Assembly: GCA_003342895.1 (NCBI GenBank)
Contig: PTFA01000311.1
Coordinates: 315,804 to 379,803, forward strand
Direction: 5' to 3'
Length of the DNA: 64,000 bases
DNA from: Casuarius casuarius
Lineage: Eukaryota > Chordata > Aves > Casuariiformes > Casuariidae
The first letter of the stretch is position 1. Every line of letters starts with the position of its first letter. The position numbers and the translations under genes are program-made. Below the pieces are notes generated by a model. That model did not search any database, was not told where the DNA came from, and saw only the letters and a program-made list of their open reading frames with translations. Positions 12,601-27,023 of this stretch are shown piece after piece.

Positions 12601-15600
12601 CAATGCACATGTTACTTCAATGAGCTATTCAGCTTCCTAAAGTTACTCATACACCAGAAAAGCTTTGGTGTGTCAGGGATTAAATTACTTTCCTTCCTCT
12701 CTTTCCTCCTTCCTCTCTTCCCTTCTATCCCCCCCCCAGATGTCTTTCTGAGGAAAATGCATTGATTTAGGCCCTAAATTTTCACTAAGACAATGATGGA
12801 TGGAATATGACATTGTGGCATTTCTAATCTTTATCCTATAGTTGTGTATGGATGTCGATGCTTACCAAAGTACTTTTGTTTGATTTCAGTTGGATGTGCA
12901 CTGGTCAGAATTTATATACTTCTAACAAACACTGCTGGTGTCAGTTTGTGATCATTGAAGCTAAAGACATTCAGAAGGTAATGCCTGAGCATTTGGAGAT
13001 TGCATTAACACTTGCATTAATTTAACAATAGGTAAAATATATTACATTAAAAATGTTCACCTTTTGGCTGAGTTAGGACTGCATCTAAAGCACTAAAAGC
13101 AGATCTATCAGTGCCTAAGGGCTTTAAGTCAGGTCTTTAGATGAATTCATGGATAAATTTGCTTTGAAAACACTGAGTGGCATTGGAAAACAGAAGCTGG
13201 ACAAAATTAACAGCAAATCCTCTCAGCAAAGCAGATCTGTTGACTGTCAGCTGCCCTAGATTCTCAAGTGGAAAACAGCTCAGACAGTAGCTGAGCATCA
13301 GTGACTCAAACAGTTGGGTAAATTAGCCTCTGGTTGTAAGGATAATTGGTTTCCACTTGGGGAAATTTCAAAATTTTAGTATGTTAAATATTTGAGTGAA
13401 AAATGATTTGGTTTCATTACTGCATTTGGAAGCCTTGAGAATTTTTTTCTCTTTCCCTGGTTTCAGTGTCTAACTCTCATCAGAGGACCTTAACATACAT
13501 GCTTGTTTATAAAAGCCATCTTTGTTGCCCTTAATCAAGCACCTGCTTGTAGTCCCCTGCTGCTGAGTTGGTCAATGAAAGACCTGGCACTGCGAGAGCA
13601 ATGGCTCCGAATGGGGAAACGGGCATCACCTTCAGGTATTCCCAAAGCACAAATCCTGCTTCAGCAGCCCTCCCTTTTATCACAGGTAGGGTTTCAGTGA
13701 GGTTTGAGAGTATCACAAGAATAAAAAAAAAGGATTGTTAAAAAAATAACCCATCAGTCATAAAAACCTCCCACTACTTCCTCGAGGATCTCTAATATTT
13801 CCTACATGTTTGTAAGAGGGGCTGTATTTGTACCAGAGACTCTGTTTATTTTTGTTTCAGATATAGTGCTAAACAAAGGGATTCCTTTTCCCTTTTATCC
13901 TTCTAAACTGAGTTTATGGGACGTCTCTCTTTTTTCTCAACCTCAAACTCATATAGATAATAATTCATATCCTCTTTGATTGCTCCTTTCCAGTTCTCCA
14001 TGGATAGCTGTTAATCTTAATGATCCTTCAATCCTATTTTTGAGATGGACCACTACCCATTCCCCATACACTCTGGAGGCTGTATGTCAGGGCATATTAA
14101 TTAGGCAGACTTGTGTAAGCAGTTTGCTCCAAAACCACCAGGGCCAGTTAATCATCTAGACATTACATGAAAGTTCATAAGTTGAAAAGAATGTTCTCAA
14201 TCATTTGTGCTCAGTAAAAGAGAGGTTTGAAAAGTACAAATGGAAATTTTATTTCATGAAACCCAGAACTGAATCATTCCCTGTAAAAGTAAGAGACTTT
14301 ACTACAATTAATACATTAACTGAAAAGGCTTATATGTGTGTGTATATGCATGTGTATGCATATCTGTCTTTCTCTGCATCTGCTAGATGTTGGTGTAGGA
14401 TTTTGGACCTGAACAAATCTGGCTGCTAGAGAGAGCTCCCCTGAGTTTAGTGAGGCACTGCATGGCCACAAATGTTAAACAGCACAGCTAAGGCAGCATC
14501 AACACTTCAGGGATCGCAGGAGAATTCAGTTTCCATGTGAGATGTGGAGGTAGAAGAGCTGCATCCATTTGGGTATCAGCAAGGCTATAAAATCCAGAAC
14601 ATAATGCATTGCAGGTGACGGGATGAAAAACCACTTGCAGAGGTAACATCCACAGGGACAAAGTGAGAGATCCAGAGGGAAATATGAAGAACTATGGAAA
14701 ATGCATACATTCTAAAAATCCAGTTGAACATTTGGAAGAATTCATTTTTCTACTTATCCAATATAAACAGCAGAGGGAATTTTGAAAAGCTGGATCCTAG
14801 GTATGTGGAAAGCTTGATCAGCTATTCCTGGTTACCTTAATCTAATTCATGATACATAGCTTAACTGAGGCTGTGATAGAGACACAGCTTGTGTCAGAGA
14901 ATATTTAATAACTCAAAGCTGATTAAAAGCTACTGCACTGGAGCAATGAAAATAAACCACTAAAACATGAGTTAAAAAAAAGAATCAAGTATTAAAAGGC
15001 TGAGGATTTCAGGGTTCATTATTTGACCTTAGGGTCAAACTCCAAGTGCAGTCAATCATTTAGCTGCCCTTCTCATGGAAAGTTCATTGCAGAAAAAGAG
15101 AAAAAAAACAAGATCAGAAAAAGAAATGGTGCTCCCAGCAGAAGCCACAGAACTGCAATTTTTTCTCAGAGATTCTGAGGCTGATCTTTTGTACCTGAGC
15201 TTAATTTGCTTTAATTTATAAAGGACATTAAAGTTGCTTTTCTAAATTTATCCCTGTACTTCCTGTATAAAATTTTACATTGAGTATTCTCTCCTGACCC
15301 AAGTAATTTCATTTCCCTTTACCCATCTCCATTCATAGAACAAGCAGCATTGATTAGATTGACAGAGCATCACTGTTTGTTCAGCAACAACGCCCATTCG
15401 TTATATCCAAAAGACTCCGTATACCAAGCCCTTCCTTTGTAGTGTGTGAAGCCATTGCATTGTATCACCTTTGCTTTGGAGCCCTTCTCCCTTTTGCACA
15501 GAGGCGGGCCACTTTCTAAAAGCAGGTAAGTTCTGTCAAGAGTTTCAAGGAAAGTTTTGCTGCAGTTCAGCACTTTGGCCTGTTTTGGTGAAATTAGAGG

Positions 15601-16204
15601 ATGATTCTTCAGTCAAAGTTCTGTTTTCTGTCTGAGAAAAGGTGAAGATTCCACTCAGAGAAAAACATGCTATGAGGCAGGTTTACTTCATGGCAAAACA
15701 GCTGTCACAGAAAATGTGCCTGTTAGCAGAAATGCACATTAGCAAATTCTTTCAAAACTCTATGGTCACCTTAGTTTTTGTAGATAAGACTTAGCTTTTC
15801 TAATGTTACTAGATTTAAAATAGAAAAGAGATGTACTGTTTTTTTGTCAAATAAATACACTCACTTTTTGAAGCTTCCTGTCAGTAATAAAATGTGATGA
15901 TGAAGTATGATCCTAAATACATAGTAAAGGAAAGTTGGTGTTTTTGTGGCAAAGATACTACTGGTATTATTAGAATCCAATAGGAGAATTTGTAAGATTT
16001 GTAATACTCTGAGACAAATTCCTTCCTGACTGTCCTCTGGCATCATTTTTGCTGCTTTTGCATCTCATTCCTCATACCTGATTGCTATCAGGCAGGCAGT
16101 CCTCCCTTTCTTCTTTAACTTCCACCTTTTTACGGACACAACTTGACTCCCTGTTTAGCAAAAAATTTGTTGACCCTTCCAGCCAAGACCAGCTAAGACA
16201 AACA

Positions 16205-16495
16205 AAAAGAAGTTATCACACCACAAATTGTGGAACTCACTGCAACTGGAGGTTTTGGAAAACAAAGGCTTAAGTTCCCTTAAAGTAATATCATTCATGC
16301 TTGTGCAGAACAGGTCCACAGTGACTATTAAATGTGATGGCTACATTTGAGCTCCTCTCCGGAAAGTCAGTCAGCTCCGGCCAACAGATGACCTGGGGAA
16401 AAGAAAGCTGCTCATCTCTAATGGTCTTTTCCTGAACTTCTCCTACTGGCCATTGTTAGAAACAGAGCAATGGACCAGATGGTTCTTTAGTGTGA
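16205..16495 (+). mobile_element. Old retroelement 3' fragment (CR1-like, family tentative)
   Basis: TTGTGGAACTCACTGCAACTG, then an eroded middle, then CTACTGGCCATTGTTAGAAAC and CAATGGACCAGATGG, match the pattern of a very common turtle/crocodilian repeat ('TGGCCACTGTcGGAGACAGGATactGGAcTAGATGG'). No reading frame survives. Confidence 0.6.
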
Positions 16496-16593
16496 ACTAA
16501 CACTGCAGTTACTGTGTAAAACATTTTTTGTCCCTTCGAAGTTGGGCTTTTGTTTGCTTTAATACACACCTGAGCTGCATTACTGGTGTCCAG

Positions 16594-16691
16594 TTTAGAC
16601 TGAAAATTCTGCAGGGCAGAGGTGATGTCTTCCTTTTAATGACTGCCCTGTATGTAAAGCAGAGGGCATAAATAATCACAACACTAAATAC
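16594..16691 (+). mobile_element. SINE 3' tail fragment
   Basis: TTTAGACTGAAAATTCTGCA, GGGCAGAGGTGATGTCTTCC and a terminal AATAATCACAACACTAAATA resemble the 3' tail of the same SINE group as the element at 8829-8945. The 5' half is absent. Confidence 0.55.
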
Positions 16692-16899
16692 AAGGAAGAG
16701 ATCAGTTCTTTCCTTGCATAAGTGAGAAGCAGGATGCATTCTCGGACATAGACTTCTTTGTTTATGATTAATATCTATGTCTATGATAAATTTCTTCATA
16801 GGGACTTCTGACTTCTCTCATTGCAGACTGAAATGGAGGGTTGTTTTGCTATGGTCTGAGATTCCTTTCTTATGCAGTTCACTTTTCCAAATCTAATGC

Positions 16900-16936
16900 T
16901 TAATTCTTCGATGGGAGAATTAATTCTTCGATGGGA
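16900..16936. repeat. Two-copy 20-bp tandem repeat
   Basis: TTAATTCTTCGATGGGA occurs twice with a 20-bp period, separated by GAA. It looks like a recent short duplication. Confidence 0.9.
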
Positions 16937-19039
16937 AGTGGTTTGTCCAGATTTGATAATATCAGATAAAAGATGGAGTTTTAATTCTGAAACTCTGCTT
17001 TGAAGGTGTTTTTGCCTTTCACATATGTTTAGATTGATAGCTGCAGGACAGTTTCTCAAGAACAGGGAGCAAAGGACCATCTTTCAGAACTGCAGCACAG
17101 AAAATTCTTTCTTTTTTTAATGTGTTCCATCGACAAGGGAATGTTTTACCACTGGAGAATAAAAACAGAATGATGAACCTTTGTTTAGATAGAATATTTT
17201 TAATAAACAAATTTAGTGGTATCTTATCTAAACATTAATTAGTAAATGTTTGCAGAGTTCTTAGCATATGTATGTGTTTCAGTATGACCACTTGTGCATG
17301 CTATCTTGAAGGATTGGCAGGTAATACTGCAGAGTGACTGAAACCTTTTGAACTCATCAGCATGACATCAGCAAGTAAAAACTCTGCAAAGATTTGATCT
17401 AAGAATGTTTTCATTGTAGTTATTGAAACTTGGTGTACAAAGACTTTGGCTTTAAGTGGAGGAGAACGACAACTTGGCAAATGATACATTAGAAATACAT
17501 ATGGAGGAGGGCAGCTTTGGTCTTTAGGTCTTTAAGACCAAATATATCTGTGCAGTAGCACTGACACAAGACTATTTAAATGGCTTCTTTTTTTAACTTA
17601 AAAGTCATTTGCAGAATTTGGATGTGGATGACCTGAAATAATACAGCTGTCACTAATATGGTATTTTTTAAAAGCTGGTGCAAGTTGCACCCTTTTGCAA
17701 GAGCCTGATGGTAACAATGAAAACAAAACTATAGAAGTGAGGCAGACCAGTGAGAGGAACCACACATAAATCTAAGATGCTGAATCCTAGGGAGGCAAGA
17801 CTAGCTTCCATTATGAATAATTCTGCTTCTATTAATTTATTTCCTGTCTTCCTCCCCTGTTGTTTATGGTATTCTATAGGGCATCCTATTAGTGGTTTAG
17901 ATCAACAGTGGACTTCTCAAGATGTTCGTTTATTTGTTCTTCATCCAGTTTTACGCAGAGAACAGTTGTGAGGGTGTGGCACTAAAAAGAACCAAACAGC
18001 AAGGCTAATTTCAATATTTCTTCACTTCTAAACCAAACGTTGTTTTGCATGAATTCCCATTCTTTATATTCAAGCTTTCTTTGCAGAACAATGACACACT
18101 ATTTAAATATATTTTAAGTGATTGTGATTTGGCTGAAAGTATTGTCCTAATGAGTTCTGGAGATAAAGAGGAGAGCTAAATGATGGTGCCTTGTTTTGAA
18201 AAGTCTGTTGAATTTAGTTCTCGCTTTGTAAATGAAGCAATATCTGCTGAAGTCTTCACAAGCTTTAGAAAAGCTGTTTATGGCTCTGTATATAGCTAGA
18301 AGGATTACTGATAGGGTTTTGGACAAGACTGTAGGTCGTAACACCACTGTTTCAAAGTCCACATTTGATTTTTGCTGCTCATATTAATTTTGAAAAAGGA
18401 TGCTGATAGGAATAGTAGTTGTACAAGAGTTATGAAGTAATACAGTCTCATCACTTCTGAATGCCACAGAAAATCAATTCCTCTCTTTTTCTTCCCTAAA
18501 TACCTCTTGGTTTCCTGGTAACTCTTAGGCTCATTCTTTTAATCAGTTCACAACATGCAGAGCTGAATATGGGTAGGGGTCTAGAAAATTTCCCTTTCCC
18601 CACAGGCATTTTCACAGTGCAGCTGTTGATCATGTGAACATATTCATGTTAGCTTCACAGCTGACACCCTGGAAATGTCTGGCATGACTGGAGATGGTAA
18701 ACGTGTTTAGTGCGAAAGCAGCTTTCTTCTTATAGGGACTGCATGTCAATTTTGTAAGAGGCTGGGGAATTAGAGGTAAAAAATAAAGCTTTCTTCAATT
18801 GCATTAAGAGAATTCAGACAATCAATGAGTAACAAGAAAGTGTTTCATACTGGGCTATGAATCTAGGAATCCAGACATCAGAAAAACAAATCATATTCTT
18901 TTTTTGTATAATTTTTTTTTCCTAAGAAGATACTCCTGTCATACTAGGGGTGTGCTGAGAAGATGGCCTGTCACACTGACCATTTGTGTCACTGCTTTCT
19001 TGTACTATTCCATCTGTGTGACTATTTCTGTTTGTCATT

Positions 19040-19135
19040 TTTTGTCCCATTTTTATATTATAAGCCCCTTTGAGATGGATAACATTGCTTTTGCAAAGTG
19101 TTTTGTACAGCACCTAACATAATTGTTCCTGATTC
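19040..19135 (+). mobile_element. SINE 3' tail fragment
   Basis: TATTATAAGCCCCTTTGAGA, then TTTTGTACAGCACCTAACAT and AATTGTTCCTGATTC match the 'TGTACAGCGCCTAGCACAATGGGGTCCTGATC' type tail common in turtles and crocodilians. Confidence 0.65.
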
Positions 19136-21837
19136 ATGTCATACACTTGTGTTTTATTCAGTTTCACTATTCAGTTTATTCAGTTGCCTTTGCTAGCTGA
19201 TAAACTCCTATCAGGTGAAAAAAGATCAACCCCCCATTATACCAAATACAGCAAATCTCACATAAGTGCAATTATAATATTGACAAGAGTCTAAAATGTT
19301 TAAAGAAGAAACTCCAAGGCATTAACTTCTGTCAATGCTTGCTTCTTCAGTAAAGCAGAGCTCATGCCTTTATGCAAGGACTGAATAATCCAGTCAACTA
19401 ATTAACTATACCTTCTGTCACTTTTTTTTCAACCCTTTCATTTGGAAGTGCATGAATGTTTCTCTCTATAACCTCGTGAACCTCATATAAGACAGTGAAT
19501 TGTCATTTGAGCTAATCTAACCATATTTTTTTCTCTATTTAAGGAAATAATAAGGCTACCAAGACACATTTATTGTATATGAAATTATTCAGGTCTTTTG
19601 TGTTCAGTGTAGCTCATTTAAACAAAAATCTGATAAAGGAATAAATACGTAATCATGAGTAAAATAATGCATACTGGGTGTAGCTGACATATGTAATTCT
19701 AATGTTAACAGACTTAGTACCAGAAGATAGACATTTATGCTTCTGTTGTCTACATTGCATAAATCACCTGATTAAGTATGTTAGGCTTATATGTCAGCAA
19801 AGTGCACAGCTGTGTTTAAGGTTAACCCTTAGAGTACATGTCCGTCCCCACGACCTTCTTTTCTTCTAGTAGTGCCTGCTGTTTAACTATCCCTGAACTA
19901 CTGATCTTTCTCAATCTTTTTCAATAGGAAGTGATCTAGTCTGCTGTTGCCTTCTGCCCACCACCCTGCTGAAGTCCATCCTCCTTGGTACCCCTCACAT
20001 GGGTCCTCTTCAGCTACTCCAGGCAATGGGACCAACTGTCAGCTTTGTGATCCCACCATCTACCTCTTTGAATCCTGAAGATTTGTCGTCTTTTGTACTA
20101 CCTCTCTGTCGGTGAATCGTAACCTTTTCCAAATGAGTATATTATAGATGAGGCAAGCCCTAATATCTGGGAGTATTACTTTCTAGAGTCATGTAAGGCA
20201 TACAGATACATAGACAGATTCTCTCTCGAGCAGATATCTTGTTCTTGGAGCTATTGCCTTTGAAACTCTCCTTGATCTTTCAAATAATATTTCCCCATTT
20301 CCTAGATATATTCTATTTGTCAGTTGTAACCCAGCTATGGAATAGCCAGTTTTCAAGCAGTCAGCTATGCTGTAGCCTACTCAAGCTGTACAAAATGTTT
20401 TTTCACCATTCGTGAAAATTTGTATTTTGTTTAAATGATAAAAAAAATTAACAGCACCCCCAGCTCCTACTGCACTACTTTCCAGTATTAGAAACAAAGC
20501 AAAGCTCTTCTCTTACACCATGAGAGATTTTTCTATTCCTTTCTAGAAGGTTGCATTTTTGGAGGGAGAGGGAAAGGAATGGAAGAGAGGTATCAGTCTC
20601 TGAAGAAGTCCTGTTTTTTCTTATGTAAAAGTTCTTCAGGAACAAAATTGGTTAATCTTATGATATGACTACTAAAAACTTTGAAAAATCATACAGTGGG
20701 ATATCAAAATTGATTGTCATTGTTTCATTTTTGTTCCCATATTTTGAATAACTGTATGTTAGAAGAAAAAAGAATCAACTGTTCTTGTAAATACTAACAT
20801 GTTAGGACTGATCTGTCTGTTACTTGGCAGAGCATTAAAACCCAGTAGAGTACCAATTATTGCCCATATACCTTGATGTTTCACTGTGAAATACACTCAT
20901 AAACATATTTCAAGATGTGAGACCTGGTTTTACTTTCATAAATCCTTATTTGTGTGTGCAGTCCCATCTTGCTTAAATAATGCTGTAGCATTGAGGGGGA
21001 AAAACCATGCATACATGACTGAGAATTTGGAGACTTGGACACATTAACAACAAAAAAGCAAGTTAATGTTATGTGTTAATGAAATAGAATGAAAAATAAA
21101 TGTCGGCTGAAAGCAAGTGCTATCTACACACCAGTTCAGAAAAGTGAATGAAGCAGAGAGGACAGCTGTGACTGCAATGACATACAGCAAGGTGTTATGG
21201 CTTCACACTGCATTCTGTCTCTGAGCAGTCATTTGATAACACTATGATCCAGGAACACAACAGTTCCTTTCTGTACATTAGCATGGCATGATCTACTCAG
21301 CTTTAAAAGCAATTCTTTTGTGATTATTTTTGCCCACTTCTCCCCCTGATTAGTGAGGATAGAACATTTTATACAGAATCATCAGGGGAATTACCTTTTT
21401 TTCCTTTTTCTGTTCAGGATTTTTTTTGCTCCCAGTCACTTCCAGGCTTGTCATTGTGAGACAAACTGCATTTTGCATCACTGTATTGACCTTTGCATCT
21501 GGGGTTGTTGTCTTCACCTCCTTTCTGTTACTAGCCCTGAGGTACACATTATCTCATATCCACATGCATTCTGTCATATCTTGTTCCCTGAATGAATAAA
21601 AATTGTGTTCAGAAAATGGGAAATGAAGGGCTGTATCGAATTCTGTAGATATACATGGAGGAGGCACTCTGCATGCTGATTTCCCCTTTCTCACATCCAG
21701 GTGGTGGTCGTGGGAAGCAGCTGCCTTGATGTTTCCATCTTTCTTTTGTGGAAACCATATGGGCCTTTGTGCAAGCATGTGTTTACATATCACATCTTGT
21801 TTGGAACATCACATTCAGCTCCAAGAAATAGTAACGT

Positions 21838-21915
21838 ACATGTGTACATTTACTCCATTGGATGGCTTATGCTAAAGTTAAACACATATTTAAGTGCTTT
21901 CCTGGACTAAGACCC
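21838..21915. repeat. Palindromic dispersed amniote repeat fragment
   Basis: CTAAAGTTAAACACATATTT followed by AAGTGCTTTCCTGGACTAAG matches the 'TTAAAGTTAAGCACATGCTTAAGTGCTTTGCTGGATC' repeat common in reptile genomes; ACTCCATTGGATGG before it is the eroded central part. Confidence 0.65.
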
Positions 21916-23271
21916 TAGGGAAGAGGAGGGTAGACAAGATGATTTCTAAGATGTTTTAAGGTGGGTCTGCATTGTATCTATGTGTGTTGGATCTCTTTGG
22001 ATTAATAAGGTACAAAGCACTGGTAGTTTATAAATGGAGCTCATTTGTAAAGATGAGTCCAACTGTAAGGGAAGGACAGCAGGTTCTATCTATCATAGCT
22101 GGCATAGCAAGGATTTAACAACAAGACACCATGAAACAGTTTGGGCAGACTGCAGTTAAGTGCTCTAAAAACTGAACAGGTCTAAAAACTGTTAAGAGGT
22201 GGGTCTTCAGTTCCAAAATTTCTATGTCTTCCCACTGTGGGTGCTATGGTGAGAACTCTCTGGAAGAATATGGAGGAATCTCAGTGTGTAGTACTTCTCT
22301 GTATATGCTCTCTACTTGTAAAAGGACAGGAAACCTTCAAATGAAATAAACATATGAATGTAAATCAGCATGGTTACCACAAAGACATTCCTACAACAAA
22401 TATATTTACCATTTGATTTACTAGTTAGGAAACTTCTCAAATACATATCAGCAATGGTATAGACAGACTTAGAGTCAAGAGTTGAATTCTCTCACTTTGA
22501 ACTTTAAATGTATATTGATTAAAATTTATTTCAATATAATAGACCCCTGCAGGGACCGACCCTCAAGGACTGTGATTCTCAGGACTTGATCTGCATACCA
22601 CCTGAACCTGTTCATTCTTGCTTATATATTAGAAGATATAGTTCTGTACCTCCTGGCAATTTTTATAAATTACTCTTCATTGCCTACTAGCCAGAAGAAG
22701 TCACACAAGATGGAAGATTGTAATCCTAGGTTAGCATTTAGTTTGAGAATGAAGATGGAGGACAACCTCAGTGCAGGACCTATTAGAGGTAATTCATCCA
22801 GCCCTAGGGAAACACATACATCAGATTTCTCTGTGGATTTGCCATGAACCTTCAGCAAAGCCAGACAATCCTTCGATTATCTGTAGAGTTCACTGGGAAA
22901 TGGAATATTAATCTGAGAGAAGATTTTTGTTCCTCATTTTACTCATGCTCTGCTGACAAAGTATATATATGGCTTTCCTCTGATGAATCAGCCACTCTCT
23001 ATTATGCCAATTTCTGCTTAACAGGTGGTAGTCTGTTCTCTGCTTTATGCTGAAACCTGTGATTCAAGTAGCTGATGCAAGGCAATGAGGGATACCAAGA
23101 ACAATTTTTCCTCATTTCTATTTACAAATAAGTCAGGTCAGTATTATTGTTAATAATATTCTCATCTGCTTGTCTTTATTCACATTATTATCATGTACCT
23201 ATGACGGTATTCTTGGGGGATTAAAGTATAGTTGAGTAAAATTGAATGTTTGTACCACATTACATTAGCAA

Positions 23272-23345
23272 TCCCATTAAAGTCAATAGGAATATCCACA
23301 CAACGAAGGAATGTAGGGCTGAGCCTTTGATTCCTGTAGCATTCT
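23272..23345. repeat. Palindromic dispersed amniote repeat fragment
   Basis: CCCATTAAAGTCAATAGGAA is a near match to 'CCCATTGAAGTCAATGGGAA', the arm of the same class of old repeat, followed by GTAGGGCTGAGCC. Confidence 0.5.
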
Positions 23346-24802
23346 TCTTTGACCAAACCAAAATATTATTCTGTGTTTGGATTATGTTCAATTGCAGCTG
23401 AGAGATGATTGTTAGTCTTTCAGATTCCATTCACATGACTATCTTTTCCTAACTGATATATGATAATTTATACTACATGCTCTCAGGACTATGTCATGTG
23501 AATATTTAGATAGCCAAATATCTGACACAAAAAGCATACAACTATCACACACACACATGCTTAAAATCCAAGAAATCGCATCTCCCAAATTGCTCATATC
23601 TTTTCATTGTTTGTGTTGGTTTCCTTTCAGTAAATAGAACTGCAGATCTTTGGCCTGTGCCACATGTCAAATAAGGATAAGAACTCTCTACATGGAAGTC
23701 AGTTTTCAAATAGAAATGGAGTGGATATTTAAACCTCAACACTTTCCTATATAATGCATATCTTTAAGCTGCCGGATTATGCAGTATATGTGCAAGGGGT
23801 AACTTGCACATCTAAAAACCCATTTATGGTGATTTACAATTTGTGTGTAGAAAATAGAATACGTTTAGGGCATGCCCTGTGGCTTGTACAGACTTTCCTG
23901 GAGTAACTGAGGGAATGAATATTGAATACCTGATCTAAGGAAAGAAAAATACCAAACTGTCTAAAGTAACTAAAAAAAAAAAAAAAAGCAAAGGATTTTT
24001 ATACTTCTTTTTCTGTATAAAATTTTTCTAGATTGTGATTATCTTGTGTGTTGTCTTTCTTAATCCCTATGTGATAACAGAAAAACTTCAATTCTCATTT
24101 TTTATTACTCTGCAATTGCTGGGGAAATCGTAAGTAGCTGGAGTTGAAATTTGAAAGTATCCAACTACTCCACTTCTATCTGAATTAATGTAAAATACCA
24201 TCTTTAATTCTGTTGCTATCACAGGAAATATTTTTGGCTTGAAGGATATACTTCTGGGAGAATGTTAATTGTCCTATGCTATAATATCACTTCTGAAAGA
24301 AATAAGTCTTTAAATATTAACATTCAGTAGGACTGTTCTTAATCTTTGTTATCCTAATAAATACTGAACGTCAGACCTTTTCAAAGATCCAAATTGGAAA
24401 TACTTCTTTTATCTCACTAAAATGAGTGGAAGCTCCACACATGTACTTATGAGAGTATGGAATTGTGACCCCAAGTGTGCTTAGCAGGGATAATTGGCAA
24501 GGATTAATTTACTTCATGTGGCTTTGAGGGAGATGAATAGTCTGCTATGCTTCAAGGAAATAGGGATTTTGGAATTCTTTAGTTGTACTGCTGTAGAATT
24601 GTGTGTGAAGTTTGCATCCTCAAGTAGTTTTAAGGGTGCCTGTCCTTAAAGAAGCAATCCAAAACAAAAGCTCAGGTTTTCCCTTTTTGAAGCTTATTTG
24701 TATTGCTACAGCCTTTTTATATGAAATTCTGAATATTGAAAATATGTCATCACTTTAACATTCATGCACTAGAATTTCTTGTAAGTGTTAAAAGAGAATC
24801 AT

Positions 24803-24855
24803 TTATATATGTGTATGCTTCTCTCTCTATATATGTATGTACACATACACACACC
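24803..24855 (+). repeat. Compound (TA)/(CT)/(CA) simple repeat
   Basis: TATATATGTGTATG, CTCTCTCTATATATG and ACACATACACACACC follow one another; a degenerate dinucleotide tract. Confidence 0.85.
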
Positions 24856-26999
24856 AAGATTTAGGGCTTGGTGAAAGCCTGGGTCTATAGAACTAGCTTA
24901 GGCTGAGGTTTTAGATGTGGGCTAGCAGAAACAATTTGAGACTTGATTTGAGGCAGAGATGCTCAAATTAATTTTTTTTTTTTCTTCCCAGTCCTGGATA
25001 AGAAACTGCTTACTCAAGTTCTTATACTTCTCATCTGATCCTATAGTTTTACCTGAATTGCATTTTCCTTGCAGAATTCCTCCTTTCTTCTGCAAGAGAA
25101 GCCCCTGGCTCAGCATTCTAGCTTCGACCTTGCCCCTTTCCTTTCTTCCCCATTCTATAGCAGTACAATAACGATGCTGTGCAAGAAATCCTCTTCCTAG
25201 CATGTTGTCAGCAGGAGAGAAGCAAACGCGAACCTTCTAGGAAAGCTGTGATGTGGTGTAATACCCAAATTCACCTGTAGTCAGCAATTTTATCAGTATC
25301 TCTGAAAGGCAGAGGGGACTGAGCAGACGTGCTATGAAAGAATAAAATATCTGCTTCAGTGCTCTTCTATGAGCCAAAGGATGTTCTGCAGAAATCCAGC
25401 CCAGGATGTGTGCTAACACAGCAGTGCTGCGGCCAGCTGGACCTTGCCTGGGTAAGACTCTGCAGGGTGGCAGTGCTCTCTGCTGTAGGCTTCTCTGGGC
25501 TAGTCCCCAGCAAAGCGGTTGTCTCCAAACAAGCCCCCAGGATCTGTATTTCCAAATACAGCTTTGGGGGAAGGAATCCTGGAGCTCCACTAGGAAATGG
25601 CTCAGCTCAAAGCTTGCAAACATACCCGATGGTGTGGGAACACCTACCAAGCCGGTGGGTACTGAGGCCCCCAGGTCTCACCTGCTACAGAAGAGCACCA
25701 GCCTTCAGCTGTGCAGGTCAGAAATCTGCATTTTTCCCTTCTTCAAAGCTGCATAGGAGTCTGATTGAATTCAGAAAGTGTGTTGCTTATCTGCTGGTGT
25801 GGTAAGTCATAGAGTCAGCCTCAGCTTCAGACTTGAGAGACCATGAATTAAATGAGTTTTATAAGGTATATTAAATCTGTGACGTCGCATAAAAATACAG
25901 TGACAGCTACTCAAGAGTGACTATGGGGCCGTAGAAAGTTTTTCCGCATATGAAACATGATAAATCAGTAGATGATGTATAACGATCTTCAGTGGGAAAA
26001 TATACTTGGGGTAGGATCCACGATGCTTAATGTTACCATCTGAAAGATATTTATTCCATTTTAACTGTGTAGAGGTCTTTCTAGTCAGTGAATAGGCACA
26101 TTCGAAGGGTACCTACTGCATAACCCTGGCTTTAGCTGGACTGGATGAGTCTCTCACTGTATATATGAAATACCTTTTCACTCATTTGAGCACAGAGGGA
26201 GACCAAATAGCTAATTTTGAAGAAACATTGCTAAATTTATGCAGAAAACCTTAGGTGACTCAAATCCTATGCTTATTTTCAAAAATGTTTTCACGGAAGA
26301 TGACACTAAGAAATGTCTCTGACCCTGGATTTGGAAATCAAAGTAAACAAATTCTAGTCAGATGCCAGGCCTTTTGTTATTATCACACTGTCAGCAAACC
26401 GGACTATTTATGCTTTGGAAAGCTTAGCACTGCGTGTTTTTCAAAGTAAGGGTTACATATGTTTCTTCGCTCTTGTCAGAGCATCCAGTCTTCTCCTTTG
26501 AATGCTACTCTCCATCTCTGGATTTCTTACATTTCCATGTTTGTTGACAATGCGCATGATTAAAATGGTATTTTCATATTTCAGTGGAGTTGAGGCCCCT
26601 TAAAGCAGAGGGTTGCAAGTGTGAAAAAGAGGTATGTTGTTCCCTAATGGCTTATTACCATCACATTTGCAATTCAAATCAGCTATAAATTGACTGAAAT
26701 TTTTAAACACATAGCAGGCAGTTTAAACTAATGATTGTCTGGAGGTTCACATCTGACATGAACTAAGCTTCTGCTCAAAACAAATTGCAAATAATTCCTC
26801 CCTTAGAGTCAAAATGTCACTTTTTAAACCACGCGTTGTTGCCAGATTTTGTCAGATATGTTAAAAAAAAAAAAAACACTATCCACTGGATGTTTTGTAC
26901 TGGAAAGTAGAGTGACACTGGGGTGTGGTGTCCTCCTTATTTACAGTAATGTACGTTCATGTTTTACTCTCTGCGGTCTGAGGAAAAATCCTTCCCCCT

Positions 27000-27023
27000 C
27001 CCCCCCCCCCCCCCCCCCCCCCC
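27000..27023. repeat. Poly(C) run of 24 bases
   Basis: An uninterrupted C tract extended on both sides by C-rich sequence (TTCCCCCT and GGCCCCCTCC). The complement could form G-quadruplexes and this strand i-motifs. The length is probably polymorphic and prone to sequencing error. Confidence 0.95.

Larger units (their letters stand above)
6621..26994. other. No recognised gene
   Basis: About 20 kb of AT-rich DNA with old SINE/LINE and palindromic repeat fragments listed separately. A 148-codon frame at 25359-25805 is opposed by a 137-codon frame on the other strand and resembles no protein I know. Confidence 0.6.

Noticed and set aside
25237..25805. Overlapping frames of 137, 148 and 116 codons on both strands
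   Set aside because: Several frames are open at once, as expected for locally GC-rich DNA; none has a recognisable domain.
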